In this document: piece by piece, positions 42,147-52,351 of the stretch
Layout of the letters: each line of letters starts with the position of its first letter
Position numbering within the stretch: the first letter of the stretch is position 1
DNA from: Astrocystis sublimbata
Lineage: Eukaryota > Ascomycota > Sordariomycetes > Xylariales > Xylariaceae
Direction: 5' to 3'
NCBI GenBank assembly: GCA_022453515.1
Contig: JAJNNY010000016.1
Span: 62,001-126,000 of the forward strand
Length of the DNA stretch: 64,000 nucleotides
The notes under the pieces: model-generated
Told to the model about the DNA's origin: nothing
What the model saw: the letters and a program-made list of their open reading frames with translations, nothing else
Databases searched by the model: none
Translations under genes and position numbers: made by a program

Positions 42147-43154
42147 TTACCATTCATTACTGGGCCATTGTTCAGCCACGGCAAGCTTTGGTTTGGTTTT
42201 GGGTGAAAACGTGTAGTGAGGAAACAACGTCGTGTGCTCCTGTCTTTCAACACGGCCTAGTTCCGCGAATTCGCTCTTCACGGCCTTGGTCTCTCTATGC
42301 CAACTAAGACCTACAAGAACAGAAACGGTGGCATTGTTATTATTATCAGCCAAAGCCATAGCCACAGGGTGATAGGCCTTTCTGTATAACAAGAATGGGT
42401 TAAGGGGCCTGGAGATTGTCTCAGGCTTGCCGCGAGATGGTGCCCGCGTCCTCTCCTCGGCCCCCCTTCGAACGAATTCCCTTATGTCCAACATTTTGGC
42501 TTGCGCGTCTGGAAAATCGGCAGCGAGCGCGCTCAGCGGTTTGACTAGCTTGGCTTCGGCCTTGGCGTCTCCTGGGAGCCGTTTCTTGTTCGGCGATTTC
42601 TGTTTCTTCGACAGCTTAGCGCGTGGCCGTGCCCTTGAACGTGGAGGCGGCAGCTCTTGGAGCCTCCTAGTGGGACTAAGATGTCTGTCGTCCACGCCGA
42701 GAGCGGTTTCTGTCGAAGTTGGTGGCTCTTGGGTTGGTGACGGCCCTGGTGCGGCTGGCGGATCTTGTGGGAAATAATAGGGGTCGTAGGGGTTGGGTCT
42801 GAAAATGGGTAACTCAGGGTAAGGGTTCGGGATCGCTGCATCAGGGTAAGCTGGGCCTGGGTATGGGACCGGTGCCTCCGAAAAATGGAGTGCTGGGTGA
42901 GAGCTTGGTATCTCCGGGCGAAGTTGAGGGACCGGCGAACCTGAGTAAGGGAGTGGCAGTGGGTAAGACGAAGGGTAGGAATATGGATACATCGCGTACG
43001 TGGGGTGATAGGGCGCTTGTGCCTGGAGCTGACGTCCTTCATCTTGACCGGAAGGGCCCGCCAACTGTGGGTTTTCACTGACGACCAGCGCTTTAGGAGG
43101 GTTATCTCCAGTCGAGCTCGGACCTTCGAGAAGCTTGGGGTTAAGGGACTCCAT
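42147..43154 (-). CDS. HMG-box (MAT-type) DNA-binding protein
   Basis: Intronless, 335 residues from Met at 43154 (MESLNPKLL); an in-frame Met at 43208 would add 18 residues. Residues about 45-135 are rich in Pro, Tyr and Ser (YPYSYPSSYPLPLPYSGSPV), like a flexible activation region. A basic stretch at about 171-196 (RSRARPRAKLSKKQKSPNKK) can act as nuclear signal. The C-terminal HMG box, about 248-325, reads SRPLNPFLLYRKAYHPVAMA, then VSVLVGLSWHRETKAVKSEF, then HTTLFPHYTFSPKTKPK, matching the MATA_HMG pattern RPxNxFxLYR, LGxxWxxE, HxxxxPxYxxxP. Such boxes occur in MAT1-2-1, MAT1-1-3 and other sexual regulators. No APN2, SLA2 or other MAT neighbour is present, so this is probably an autosomal relative. 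MAT HMG genes usually have an intron within the box; this one has none. Confidence 0.72.
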   Translation of the reverse strand: MESLNPKLLEGPSSTGDNPPKALVVSENPQLAGPSGQDEGRQLQAQAPYHPTYAMYPYSYPSSYPLPLPYSGSPVPQLRPEIPSSHPALHFSEAPVPYPGPAYPDAAIPNPYPELPIFRPNPYDPYYFPQDPPAAPGPSPTQEPPTSTETALGVDDRHLSPTRRLQELPPPRSRARPRAKLSKKQKSPNKKRLPGDAKAEAKLVKPLSALAADFPDAQAKMLDIREFVRRGAEERTRAPSRGKPETISRPLNPFLLYRKAYHPVAMALADNNNNATVSVLVGLSWHRETKAVKSEFAELGRVERQEHTTLFPHYTFSPKTKPKLAVAEQWPSNEW

Positions 43155-45999
43155 TTTGATCGAATGTCTTAGTCGGTAATTTGAACTTGTTGGCTGTTTC
43201 TTCTTCACTTACTGACTGCTTTGGCGAGTGTTGCTGGAGTAAGGTGGTCTCAAAATACCAAGTGGACGGCCGCTGCTTTTTAATCAAATGAGTAGCATTA
43301 TCCATCAATGGGATTGTGCTTACTTTGTTCAATTATGGGAAGTAGATCGGATTTCTTTGGGACACAACAATGAGCTCTTTGATCGACACAAGATAGCTTT
43401 GTGTTCATCCAACAATGCCCTGCGAGGTCTCCGTTGCCTCGCGTTTGCACTTCGGTCCTCAACATTTGGAAACCTCGTCTCCGGACTCGACGAAATACTC
43501 ATCTGCAAAAGTGCAGTATCTGTCTGATACTGCCTTGAGCCCATGCTCGCCATCTGCTGGTAGTTTTGCGTTTGGATGAAGTCCCTGGTTTCACCTGCAG
43601 CACGACTCGCTGAACATACCGAGCCTTATGTGCGAATTAACCAAATTTCTTGTTGTTGTGGATATGTTGCACCTCTGAATACAAACCACAACAACATATG
43701 AGGTGGCGAGCGCCGGCAGTTTCAAAGAACTTCTAAAGCGTGAACATGATCAGGTGAGGGTTTTGCGCTCAGAGGTTCATGGCACTGCAGACCGTAGATA
43801 TATACCATTGCTCGGGCACGAAAACTTCAAGTGGGGGAGACGCCCATTGGGATATCAGACAAGATGGAGACCTCTACTCATCGGTGGTGAACTTGAATGA
43901 GTATGAAGTCGGGACTAAGCACCCCCTGGTCAGCTCGCAAGCTACCCAGGGGGCCAGGCATGGGCCTTGGCCCTTCACCCACGTGAGCAAAGCTGCTCAA
44001 TTGTTTTGGAATACCAAGGCCTATACGGCTCCGTTTGGAGCCCCGGGAGCGAAGGGGATCCAGACGCTATATGGAAAGGAAAGTTAAGAATGTTATAGGT
44101 TGCATTAGACTTCCGAGACACGACTGAATAGTCGATGACTCAAACCCACAGATTTTATTGATAAAAGAATGGCAATGGTTGAGGCTCTAGTGGACCGATG
44201 TCTGATTACTTTGGGTAGACAGCTCGAAAGAAGAAGAAAAAAATACTTCATTTCCTGTGAGGGCTTGAAAATGATGGCAGTCTGTGTGGCTCGTGGCTGG
44301 TGCCGGCGACTCCGTAGCTAGATCTTGGATCTCAGAGGAGAGAGAGGACGTTGACAAGCGCATGCGAGACACTGTGCGAGTGAAATGGATATTAGCGCTG
44401 ACAGAACGCCGACAGTATGGGCATCGGAGATGAGGAAAATCGAGAAACGGCTCGGTTTGGTTCACGGTAAATATATGATAAGTTGGGTATCCATGGCGCT
44501 GGCGATGATGACGCACGCCATCGTAGATAGGTCTACCTAGGTAGCCGTCGTGGCAAGGCCGAAAACACGAGGCAACCGTGGAGCACAAGTGGATAGGGTT
44601 ATATGACGGCAGTGCCAGAGAGGACGGCGAGGGACCGTGCAATGGCGCCAGGTAAGAAGCACGGGCGTTGAAGTTGAACTACGAAGCTGAAGGAGACGAA
44701 GTCTGGAATCTGGCAAATTAAAGCTAGAAGCTATGGCATACTACGGGTACATCCATGATGTAAGTAAATAATAGTCGAAGCACAGAAACCAGCTCGCCAG
44801 CCTGAGGTTACAGCATGGATACGAGAAAGTGGATAAATGTTCTGGAATAGTGGTGGCCATCTGGATGTTACACAGGTAGTCGCTAGGTAGGTAGATACAT
44901 GTAGGTCCATGGTCTCTAGGTCTGAGCCTCAACAGGAATGCAGCGGTTGCGCACGCTTTCTCGGGCAGATGCATGCCATTGCATTGCGATTGTGAGCCGC
45001 TGGTGGACGGGAACGTGCAGCGTGCAGGAAGGGACGATAATACCTACTTTACCTACCTAGCAACCTAGGTAGGTAGGCACCTAGACTACATCTGGAATGA
45101 ATCTCCCCAAAACGGAGGATGGGCCCGCCAAGCCGACGCTAGAGTGAGACTCGCCACGCTACTGGTCGAGCTGCAGTGGTTTATCGTGTCGGACCAGACA
45201 TTAGCGCCATGTACAAATGACAGGTTTCTCGGGTGTGTCGCGCGGCGCGGCTGGGCTAGCCCTATTCGAGCAGCATGCAGGCAGCCGAGCGGGAACCGAG
45301 ACGCCGGGTTCCTGCACGGGGTTCCTGGGCGTTGGTGCGTAGTGGTGCGTTCTGGGGCGTCGCGAGGCGCTGTCGCCGTGGCAACGCGACGCCGAAGCTT
45401 CAGTCAACAGAGGGATGCTGAAATGCGCCCGCCCAGCACCACCCAAGCAACCAAGACCACCCCGGCAGCCTAATTAACAATCCACCCTCGCTCAAGTCTC
45501 GAACAGGCCTCTGCTCACTTGCTTGTTCGCAAAAGCTCACGGCTCGAATCAACTTTCTTTCCTCCCATCCACATCCACATCTCCTCCATCCCCATCTGCA
45601 TCAGCAGCTAAACATCTACATCCACCAGCTCACTCCCACAAGGCAGCTCTCTGCATCCACGTCAACTGCGCCGTTAATAAAACTCGTCTGACTCTACAGG
45701 CACTACTCACACACATCTAGGTCGTTTGCTAAGTTCCGTACTGCTTGCTGAGTGCAGTCTAAACACCCCGTTCGCCCGGCTAGCCTGGCTTGCGCGCTGC
45801 GCGAGGTGAGTCGACCCAGAGACAGACAGTCTTTCTATCCGCGCTTGCCGTGCTCCTTCTCCCATGGGGCGGCGAGCGTGCAATCGAGACGCAGCAGCTA
45901 ACGCATCCACACAGTTTCGGACCCAATAGATAGGCCCTCACTTCGACAACTAACCTCTATCGACAACAGCAACCCCGTCCGGACTCCCCTCTCATCACA
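43155..45999. other. divergent intergenic region, 2.8 kb
   Basis: This is the promoter side of both the HMG-box gene and the Swi5-like gene. A perfect TACCTAGGTA lies at 44534-44543 and related pieces occur near 45.06 kb. The last 500 bases are a pyrimidine-rich leader of the Swi5-like gene with a candidate leader intron (45806-45969). The longest open frame (44187-44642, minus) shows no family resemblance and was not called. Confidence 0.5.
45806..45969 (+). other. candidate 5' leader intron of the Swi5-like gene
   Basis: GTGAGT at 45806, CTAAC branch-like element at 45950-45954 and CAG ending at 45969 make a well-formed 164-nt fungal intron that ends 30 bp before the ATG at 46000. Inferred from splice signals only. 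Confidence 0.5.
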
Positions 46000-48448
46000 A
46001 TGCTGTCCAATCCGCCTATGAGCGGTCTTCACACCCGCGCCCGGCAACACAGGCGCCAGAACTCGACACCCACGGCATACAACACAATGAAGATCGCCCC
46101 AAACCTGCAAAACATCCAGCCCAGCCCGCTGCGGCCACAGGCCCAACAACAACAGCAGCAGCAGCAGCAATCCCGGGTATCCCATCGACGAGGCATGAGC
46201 CTCGATACCCGTCGCCAGATTCTCTCCCAGAGACGGCAGGAATACAGCATGGTAAGTAATACTAACAATTTAGGATCAGCAAGCACACCACAGCACGTGG
46301 TGCGAGAAGCGCAGCAGCAACGCATAGCACGCCCGGGCCCCCAGCAGGCGTACGCGAACTTAGCAATCGACAACAACTACATGGTGTCGCCAGGCGCGAC
46401 ACCACTAACCCAGTGTTTTGACCAGCAGTGGTGTGATGATGGCTTGCCTGTCCTGAGCGATATGCCCCTGTCATTTAACATGTACAACGGCGCTATGAAC
46501 GTCGCCATGAAGGACGGCCAGGCTGGCTTTTCTACCCCTGACTTTGACGCTTTCAGATCAAGCGCCTTATCCACCCCGACCTTGATGGACTTTCCCAGCA
46601 GCCAGATCAGCACTCCTGGCTGGATGTCCGAGAACGAGGGTGTCTCCTCGAGAAGGAGCTCGAGGAGAATTAGCAACGGAATCATGGACAGGGTCAGCAA
46701 GTTTGAAACCATGAGTCATGAGGCGCTGCAACAGCCTCTTACGCCTTCTTCAAATAATGAAATTGGTAGGCTCCTGTTCAAACACAAATTTTGGTCCATA
46801 CACTAATCATGAATCAGACTATCTGCCCATCACACCGATGGATACGCCCCAGGGTGAACAGTTCCAGCCTCCCAGACGTTTCGCCGAAGGCTATGATGAG
46901 TCCAACGAGGAAACCGTGAAGCCAACCAAGAAGCATGTCAAACGGCGATCTCAGGCGGTATTCGACGAGATGAGACAAGCAACCGAGGCGTTGACTATAC
47001 TGCCTGAAACCCAGAACGCACATGTCATGCCTACGGTTGAGGCTATCGACCCATCTTCAACGCACACTACGGACTACCTGGCCATGAGCCAAACAAACCC
47101 AACAGACCTCCGCATAAACACCACCGTCGATATGTATCATGGTCTCCCAAACCCACTAAGTGCATCCTCGGACTTTTCTCACCAAATGTCTCCCGCCACT
47201 TCTAGCATGGCGGAATACGAGTCTTTTGGTTTTGAGAAGTCCCAACTTAGTGTACATGCAGGATCAGATGGCGTGCAATACGAGTCTGGGGCATATTCAG
47301 TTCAGAGGCCTTCGAATAGGGTGTCTCAGCACCGGCGCACCGAGTCTGTTGCCAGTCTAGCTAGCGCTGCGAGCATAGCTAGCATAGACATCGAGAGCAC
47401 TAAAACGACCACTGGCATCACAGTCGAGGATATTCAGCAATACATCGAGGGTCCGGACCCCAAGGACAACAAGTGGGTCTGTGTTTTCGAAGGTTGCAAC
47501 AAGAAATTTGGTCGCAAAGAAAACATCAAGTCACATGTGCAAACCCATCTCAACGACAGACAGTACCAATGCCCAGCATGCCAGAAATGCTTTGTTCGAC
47601 AGCATGACCTCAAACGCCACGCCAAAATACATACCGGAATTAAGCCTTACCCGTGTGCGTGTGGGAACAGTTTCGCGCGACACGACGCCTTGACGAGACA
47701 CAGGCAAAGGGGCATGTGCGTCGGGGCTTTTGAAGGTTCTGCGCCGAAGAACGCGAAGCGTGGGCGCCCGCGTAAGCCAAGGCCCGATGATGACGAGCGC
47801 AGAGAGAAGGCAACCCGGACTCGCCGAAAGAACAAGTCAGCATCATCTGGCTCATCACAGGGGACTTGCTCCGACGCCTCGGCCGCCACATCTCCCGAAG
47901 ACTACAGTGACTTCGACATGATGGACGAGTTCATGGATGTATCACTCGGCGGAACGACAATGAACCCCAGCAGCCTCCAATCATTAGGCTCTTCTTCAGC
48001 ACCAATGCCCTCGCTCACTTTGGAAGATGCTCTATCGGGGCATTCGCCTTCAACGGCCAGCGTCCACTCATCCGCCTCCCAGTCGCCTCAACTAACGCTT
48101 CCCTCTGATCCCATAGAAGAGGCGTTACCTCCACACCCCAGCTCGCCAGCTCGAAGTGTTACTAGCACAGTCAATGACCCACCGGAGCTTTCGCATATTT
48201 CATCACCTCCCAGCAGCCACTATTTTGATACAGAACCGAACTCAAGCGGACTGGATCTTATGATTTCAGCCGGTGCCGACACGTCTGCCATGCCCAGCCT
48301 GCTTTCAATGGGCTCGAATGATAATGGCCTCATGTTAGAGTGCGACTCGCAGATGCTGATGTTCGGCACCGAGGCCAAATTCGACGACGCTTACGATGGT
48401 GTAGACATGTTCACCAGTAACGATGATCTCATCTTTGGCAGCTCTTGA
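46000..48448 (+). CDS. swi5: C2H2 zinc-finger transcription factor, Swi5/Ace2 type
   Basis: Nuclear regulator of the Swi5/Ace2 family, which in yeast drives late-mitosis/early-G1 genes for cell separation. Two exons (46000-46765, 46818-48448) give 798 residues. The N-terminus MLSNPPMSGLHTRARQHRRQ is followed by a polyglutamine run (about 50-57) and Ser/Thr-rich regions. Three zinc fingers lie at about 477-556: C-x4-C finger (CVFEGCNKKFGRKENIKSH), C-x2-C finger (CPACQKCFVRQHDLKRH) and the atypical third finger CACGNSFARHDALTRH with a closing Cys in RGMC, the hallmark of this group. A basic AT-hook-like stretch (KRGRPRKPRPDDDERREK) follows, then an acidic and Ser-rich tail ending DDLIFGSS. The neighbouring genes give no further clue to targets. 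Confidence 0.93.
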
Positions 48449-49509
48449 GTTCTCTGCCTAGCTGTGCTTGCCTTCAAGATTTGGGTTCTGTACGAGGCGA
48501 TGAATGATTTGAATGATACCCAGCCGAATTGTAATAATTAGTGACACCACGGCTTCGGAGGCCGTCGATGTATAATAGCTGGGTACGGGTAATGGGTGGC
48601 TTGGTTGGGCACGGTTCAACAGACAAGTTCCGTGGGCGTTTTAGGGATAGATTAATGTGCTGGGTTCATAGAAAGGCATGCATGGCAAAGGGAGCGTTCC
48701 CTTCAAAGGACTGGACTGAATTGAAAATAATTGCCCTGGATCTGTGCACATTGATCATTGCTGCGTCAGACATGACATTCCGTATTGGTAAAAGTCTGGG
48801 CGTGTCTGAGAGCCAATACTCATGCATGCATTGTCTGTCGTAAGTATTCCATTTCGCGAATTTAATAGGACAGCTTTGGGCCGAAGTGCGATGCCTCAAA
48901 CCAGAATAGGTGTTTCTTGTATGAGCACGTTGTCGATTCGGTGATTTCCCCTTCTGCCCGGTCTTTCAGCTGGCTCAATTGCGTATGCAAATCGCTGATT
49001 GCTGAACACCGTCACACGTAAGAACGCAGACCCATCGGGGTGATCGGTGATGCGCGACCTTGTTTTGACCATGCCTGTGGTTCAAGCGAGCATTTACCTT
49101 CTTGTGATTGTCCAGGCTGATCACATAAGCGCAAACCAAACGAGTCATATTACACTCATGCAGTGTGAAAGATAATTGAAAGATTTGACGTCACTCCAGT
49201 ACTAACATTCCGCTGGATCCCGTAATAAACTATCGTTGTAACGAACGAACTACTTTAAAACATGTTGTATACGATTGAGAATCATCAAGAAATAGATACC
49301 TAGCATTCATAGGTTGTTGTATAAAGGATTATCATACTTGGTAGATAGTGCATTATTTCGGAGCGTAGTTTCATTTAATTCTCATGCTACAAGACATTAT
49401 GTGCTTTCAGGATTGGGGATATCAAAAGTTCATTGGGTATCTTTGTCCTTCATTATTGGGTTATTACAGTTATCACTATGAGCTAGGCTGAGCCTTTAAC
49501 TATTATCTA
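48449..49509. other. convergent 3' intergenic region, 1.1 kb
   Basis: This lies between the stops of the Swi5-like gene (plus) and the sulfate permease (minus). AT-rich from about 49.2 kb. Short frames only; nothing supported. Confidence 0.5.
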
Positions 49510-52351
49510 TTAGGCGAGCTTCTGGCCAGCAACCTGACCCTCCAAGTTCGCGGTTGTCGTTTCCACAGCGGCAGCAACATCGAGATGGAAATACGGGCGG
49601 TTGACGCCCTGCAAAGAAGCCATATGACCTGGCACCTCGTTGGGCCCACCAGCACCGCTGCTGGACGAGGATGATATGCGGTCAATCGACTCTGAACCAG
49701 CCTCGATGTCCTTCTGGGTGACCACTACGCTCTTCTCCGAAACGACCGGGCTTCCCGTGGCCGCGACGCTGAAGATTGGCCTCCAGTAGGTGTTGTCTGC
49801 TGTCGCATCTTCCTGGATACGAGGGAATCCAAACCCTGAAGCGGCCAACGCTCGCCGCGTCCACCGGTTGCTCACGTCGGCAATGTGCCATTCGGCGCGA
49901 TCGGGGTAGGTGTGGTGGTCGAGCTGGGTCCGTGTGTCGATGAGCCCCTGGATGGACGTCACATCGACATTGTTCACCGATGCGAAGTCAAGAATGAGGG
50001 CGCGGAACACAGGTCGGTTGTCTGCGGCGTCGCTTGTTTTCCCGCGGCGCGGACCGGGGTTGTTCCAGGGGCGATCACCGACTTTGTCGTAACGGTCGCT
50101 CGTGGTAGGGCGAGTGTGCTCCTGGATATACGCCACCAACTCGTCCATGTAGTGCGCTGTGTTGGTATAATTGAAGCCCTCACTGAAGCGGTACTGTGTG
50201 CAAAGTAACATGTTAGCTGAGGAGGAAATGATATGTGATACGAGAGAGGGCAAATGGGGAACGAAGCAACGGAGGCAGCAGGGATATACATACGACGAAG
50301 ACTCCCGGGTAGGGGTTGCGGATGTTGATGTTTGTGTTTGATCCATCCTTGCGGTTGAGCGCGAGGAAGGCCTCCCGCTTCGTTGACGTCGTTGCACCAC
50401 GCTCGATAGATGAGCTATTGGAGGTAGAATGGCTTGACACTTGATACACGTCAACCTTGCCGAGGAAGCTACCGTTAGCCTTAGCGATGCGGAGGAGTAG
50501 CAACGCAGCCGATGCAGCGACCACGAAATAGACACCAGTCTCAATGTCCGTGAAGACCACTGTAATCGCTGGCGTTAGCATTAAGATTCACACGGAGGAT
50601 TGGGCCAGTGGCTGTAATAGCTACTTACTGATGAGGACTCCGGCGAAGAAAAGGATCACCTCAATCGGCGATACCTGCCAGAACTGATAAACAGTTGCAG
50701 GAGGAGTAAGAAGGTCACCGACTGCGTGGATGATGAGACCAGAGAGCGAAGCCATGGGGATGTAGAAAAACACTTTGGTAAGGGCGTATAGGGCAAGGAC
50801 AACGAGAAGAGCAGTCCAGAGACCGGCGAGCGGCGTTCTCACGCCGGCCTTTGCCTTGATGGCGGTACGCGAGAATGAACCTGTGGCCGGGTAGGCGCCT
50901 AGGAAAGGCCCAAAAACGTTTGTGAAACCTATAGCGACGAGCTCCTGAGAGGGGTTGATGACATAGTTGTTCAATCGGCCGAATGACTTCGAGATAGCGA
51001 TGTGTTCGATGATGAGGACAATGATTGTCGCCGGCAGGTCAGGGGCAAATGCTGAAATGAGTTCCTTGCTGATATTCGGTGCGCCGTGAACTCGAAATCC
51101 TATGGGTGCAGCGCATATTAGCTAGTGAAACTCAGAGAGATATGCAACGGCTCGCAGCAAGGGTTGTATAGAATATCAAGGAAGACTTACCACTTGGAAC
51201 TGTCCCGAGGATAGCAAACTTCGCTTTCTTCGAGTCGGTGATATTGCGATTCGATAACCAGCTGATGAGGGTGTAGAGCAAGATGACAAAGGCGAGTCGC
51301 AGAGTCCCAACGAAAAACCAGACCTTCTTGCGGCTGGGTTGTCTTTGCGCCATGAAATTGCAAAACCATCTCAGCGAGTAAAGAAGAAACAAGGTTGTTA
51401 AACCCAGTGCGGCATCAAGCTTAGCGGTAGGAAGGGCTTTCAGCGTGTTAATGATGACCTTGTATGTCGAATCGCGCGTGTTCACGCCGCTGACTCCCAG
51501 CAGTTTAGGAACCTGGCCGGCGGCGATGCTGACAGCAGCACCTGTCATAAACGAGCAGATACCAACGAGGGGAATAAACTCGACAATCCAGCCTAGACGT
51601 ATAAGACCGATGAATAAGAGCACAGAGCCAGCAATCAGACTCAAGCCTCGAGCGATGTCCTCCGCTACAAACTCCGGATGCTCCTCGGTGACCCGAGCAA
51701 CAATTCGGCCAACCAGTGTTGACATTACCGCCACGGTACCTAGGCCATGCGTTAGATATGCGACAACACCACTACTAAATTATGGACTCATAGGGTCTTA
51801 CCTATGGTAATGTCTTTCGATGTCGCAAAGAGGAAATATAGGATAAACCCGACAAACGAGGTATAAAGACCATATTCGGGTTTCAATCCAGCCAAGAGTG
51901 CGTAAGCCATCCCCTGGGGAACCTGTGGCCTGTGTTAGTATAAGGAAAGATAATCAGATTACCTGTTCGATATATCTTACCACGACGAAACCCACTGTAA
52001 TTCCGGCTATCAAATCGCCCAACAACCACTGGTGGCGCGAGAAGTCAGCTAATGAAGTTCACAGGAGAGTGGCAGCGGGACTGGACGGTTCAAGCTCACA
52101 GTCAGGTTATAGTGGAAGATCCAATTAAGGAAGGGAAACAAGCTGTAAAGATAGCGCCCAACGCCTGCCGCGGTCGGTCTGTGTTCGAGAAGGTATTCCT
52201 TGACCGTGGGCTCCGTTTCGTAGTACGGATCGATCGACCGAGCCTTGAGGCTACTAGCCGCAGATTCGAGAAGGGTCGATGGCTCCGTCTTGTGGTCGAC
52301 ATCGATGCCGACGGCCTTCGCAAGGCCACGGCCGACCTTGTTGCCTGCCAT
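49510..52351 (-). CDS. SulP-family sulfate permease with STAS domain
   Basis: High-affinity sulfate transporter of the plasma membrane (SLC26/SulP family; yeast Sul1/Sul2, Neurospora Cys-14 type), supplying sulfur assimilation. Seven exons (52351-52100, 52028-51981, 51922-51802, 51739-51191, 51099-50629, 50559-50294, 50193-49510) join in frame to 796 residues; introns are 58-100 nt. The SulP signature is [20 protein letters not shown]. Further landmarks are [40 protein letters not shown] and [20 protein letters not shown]. The cytoplasmic STAS domain is in the last exon ([20 protein letters not shown]), followed by a Ser-rich linker and a tail. Start Met at 52351 ([15 protein letters not shown]) agrees with family. 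Regulation by a Cys-3/MetR type bZIP factor is expected from the family but no site was identified. Confidence 0.96.

Noticed and set aside
44187..44642. 151-codon minus-strand open frame with one CPYC pair.
   Set aside because: A single Cys pair is not a zinc finger, there is no homology that I can recognise, and the codon pattern is not convincing.
46254..46275. A string in Swi5 exon 1 that looks like a complete mini-intron: GTAAGT, then TACTAAC, then TTTAG, only 22 nt long.
   Set aside because: It is far below the minimum for a spliceosomal intron, its removal would shift the frame, and the read-through peptide (SMVSNTNNLGSAS) continues smoothly. Best read as coding chance.
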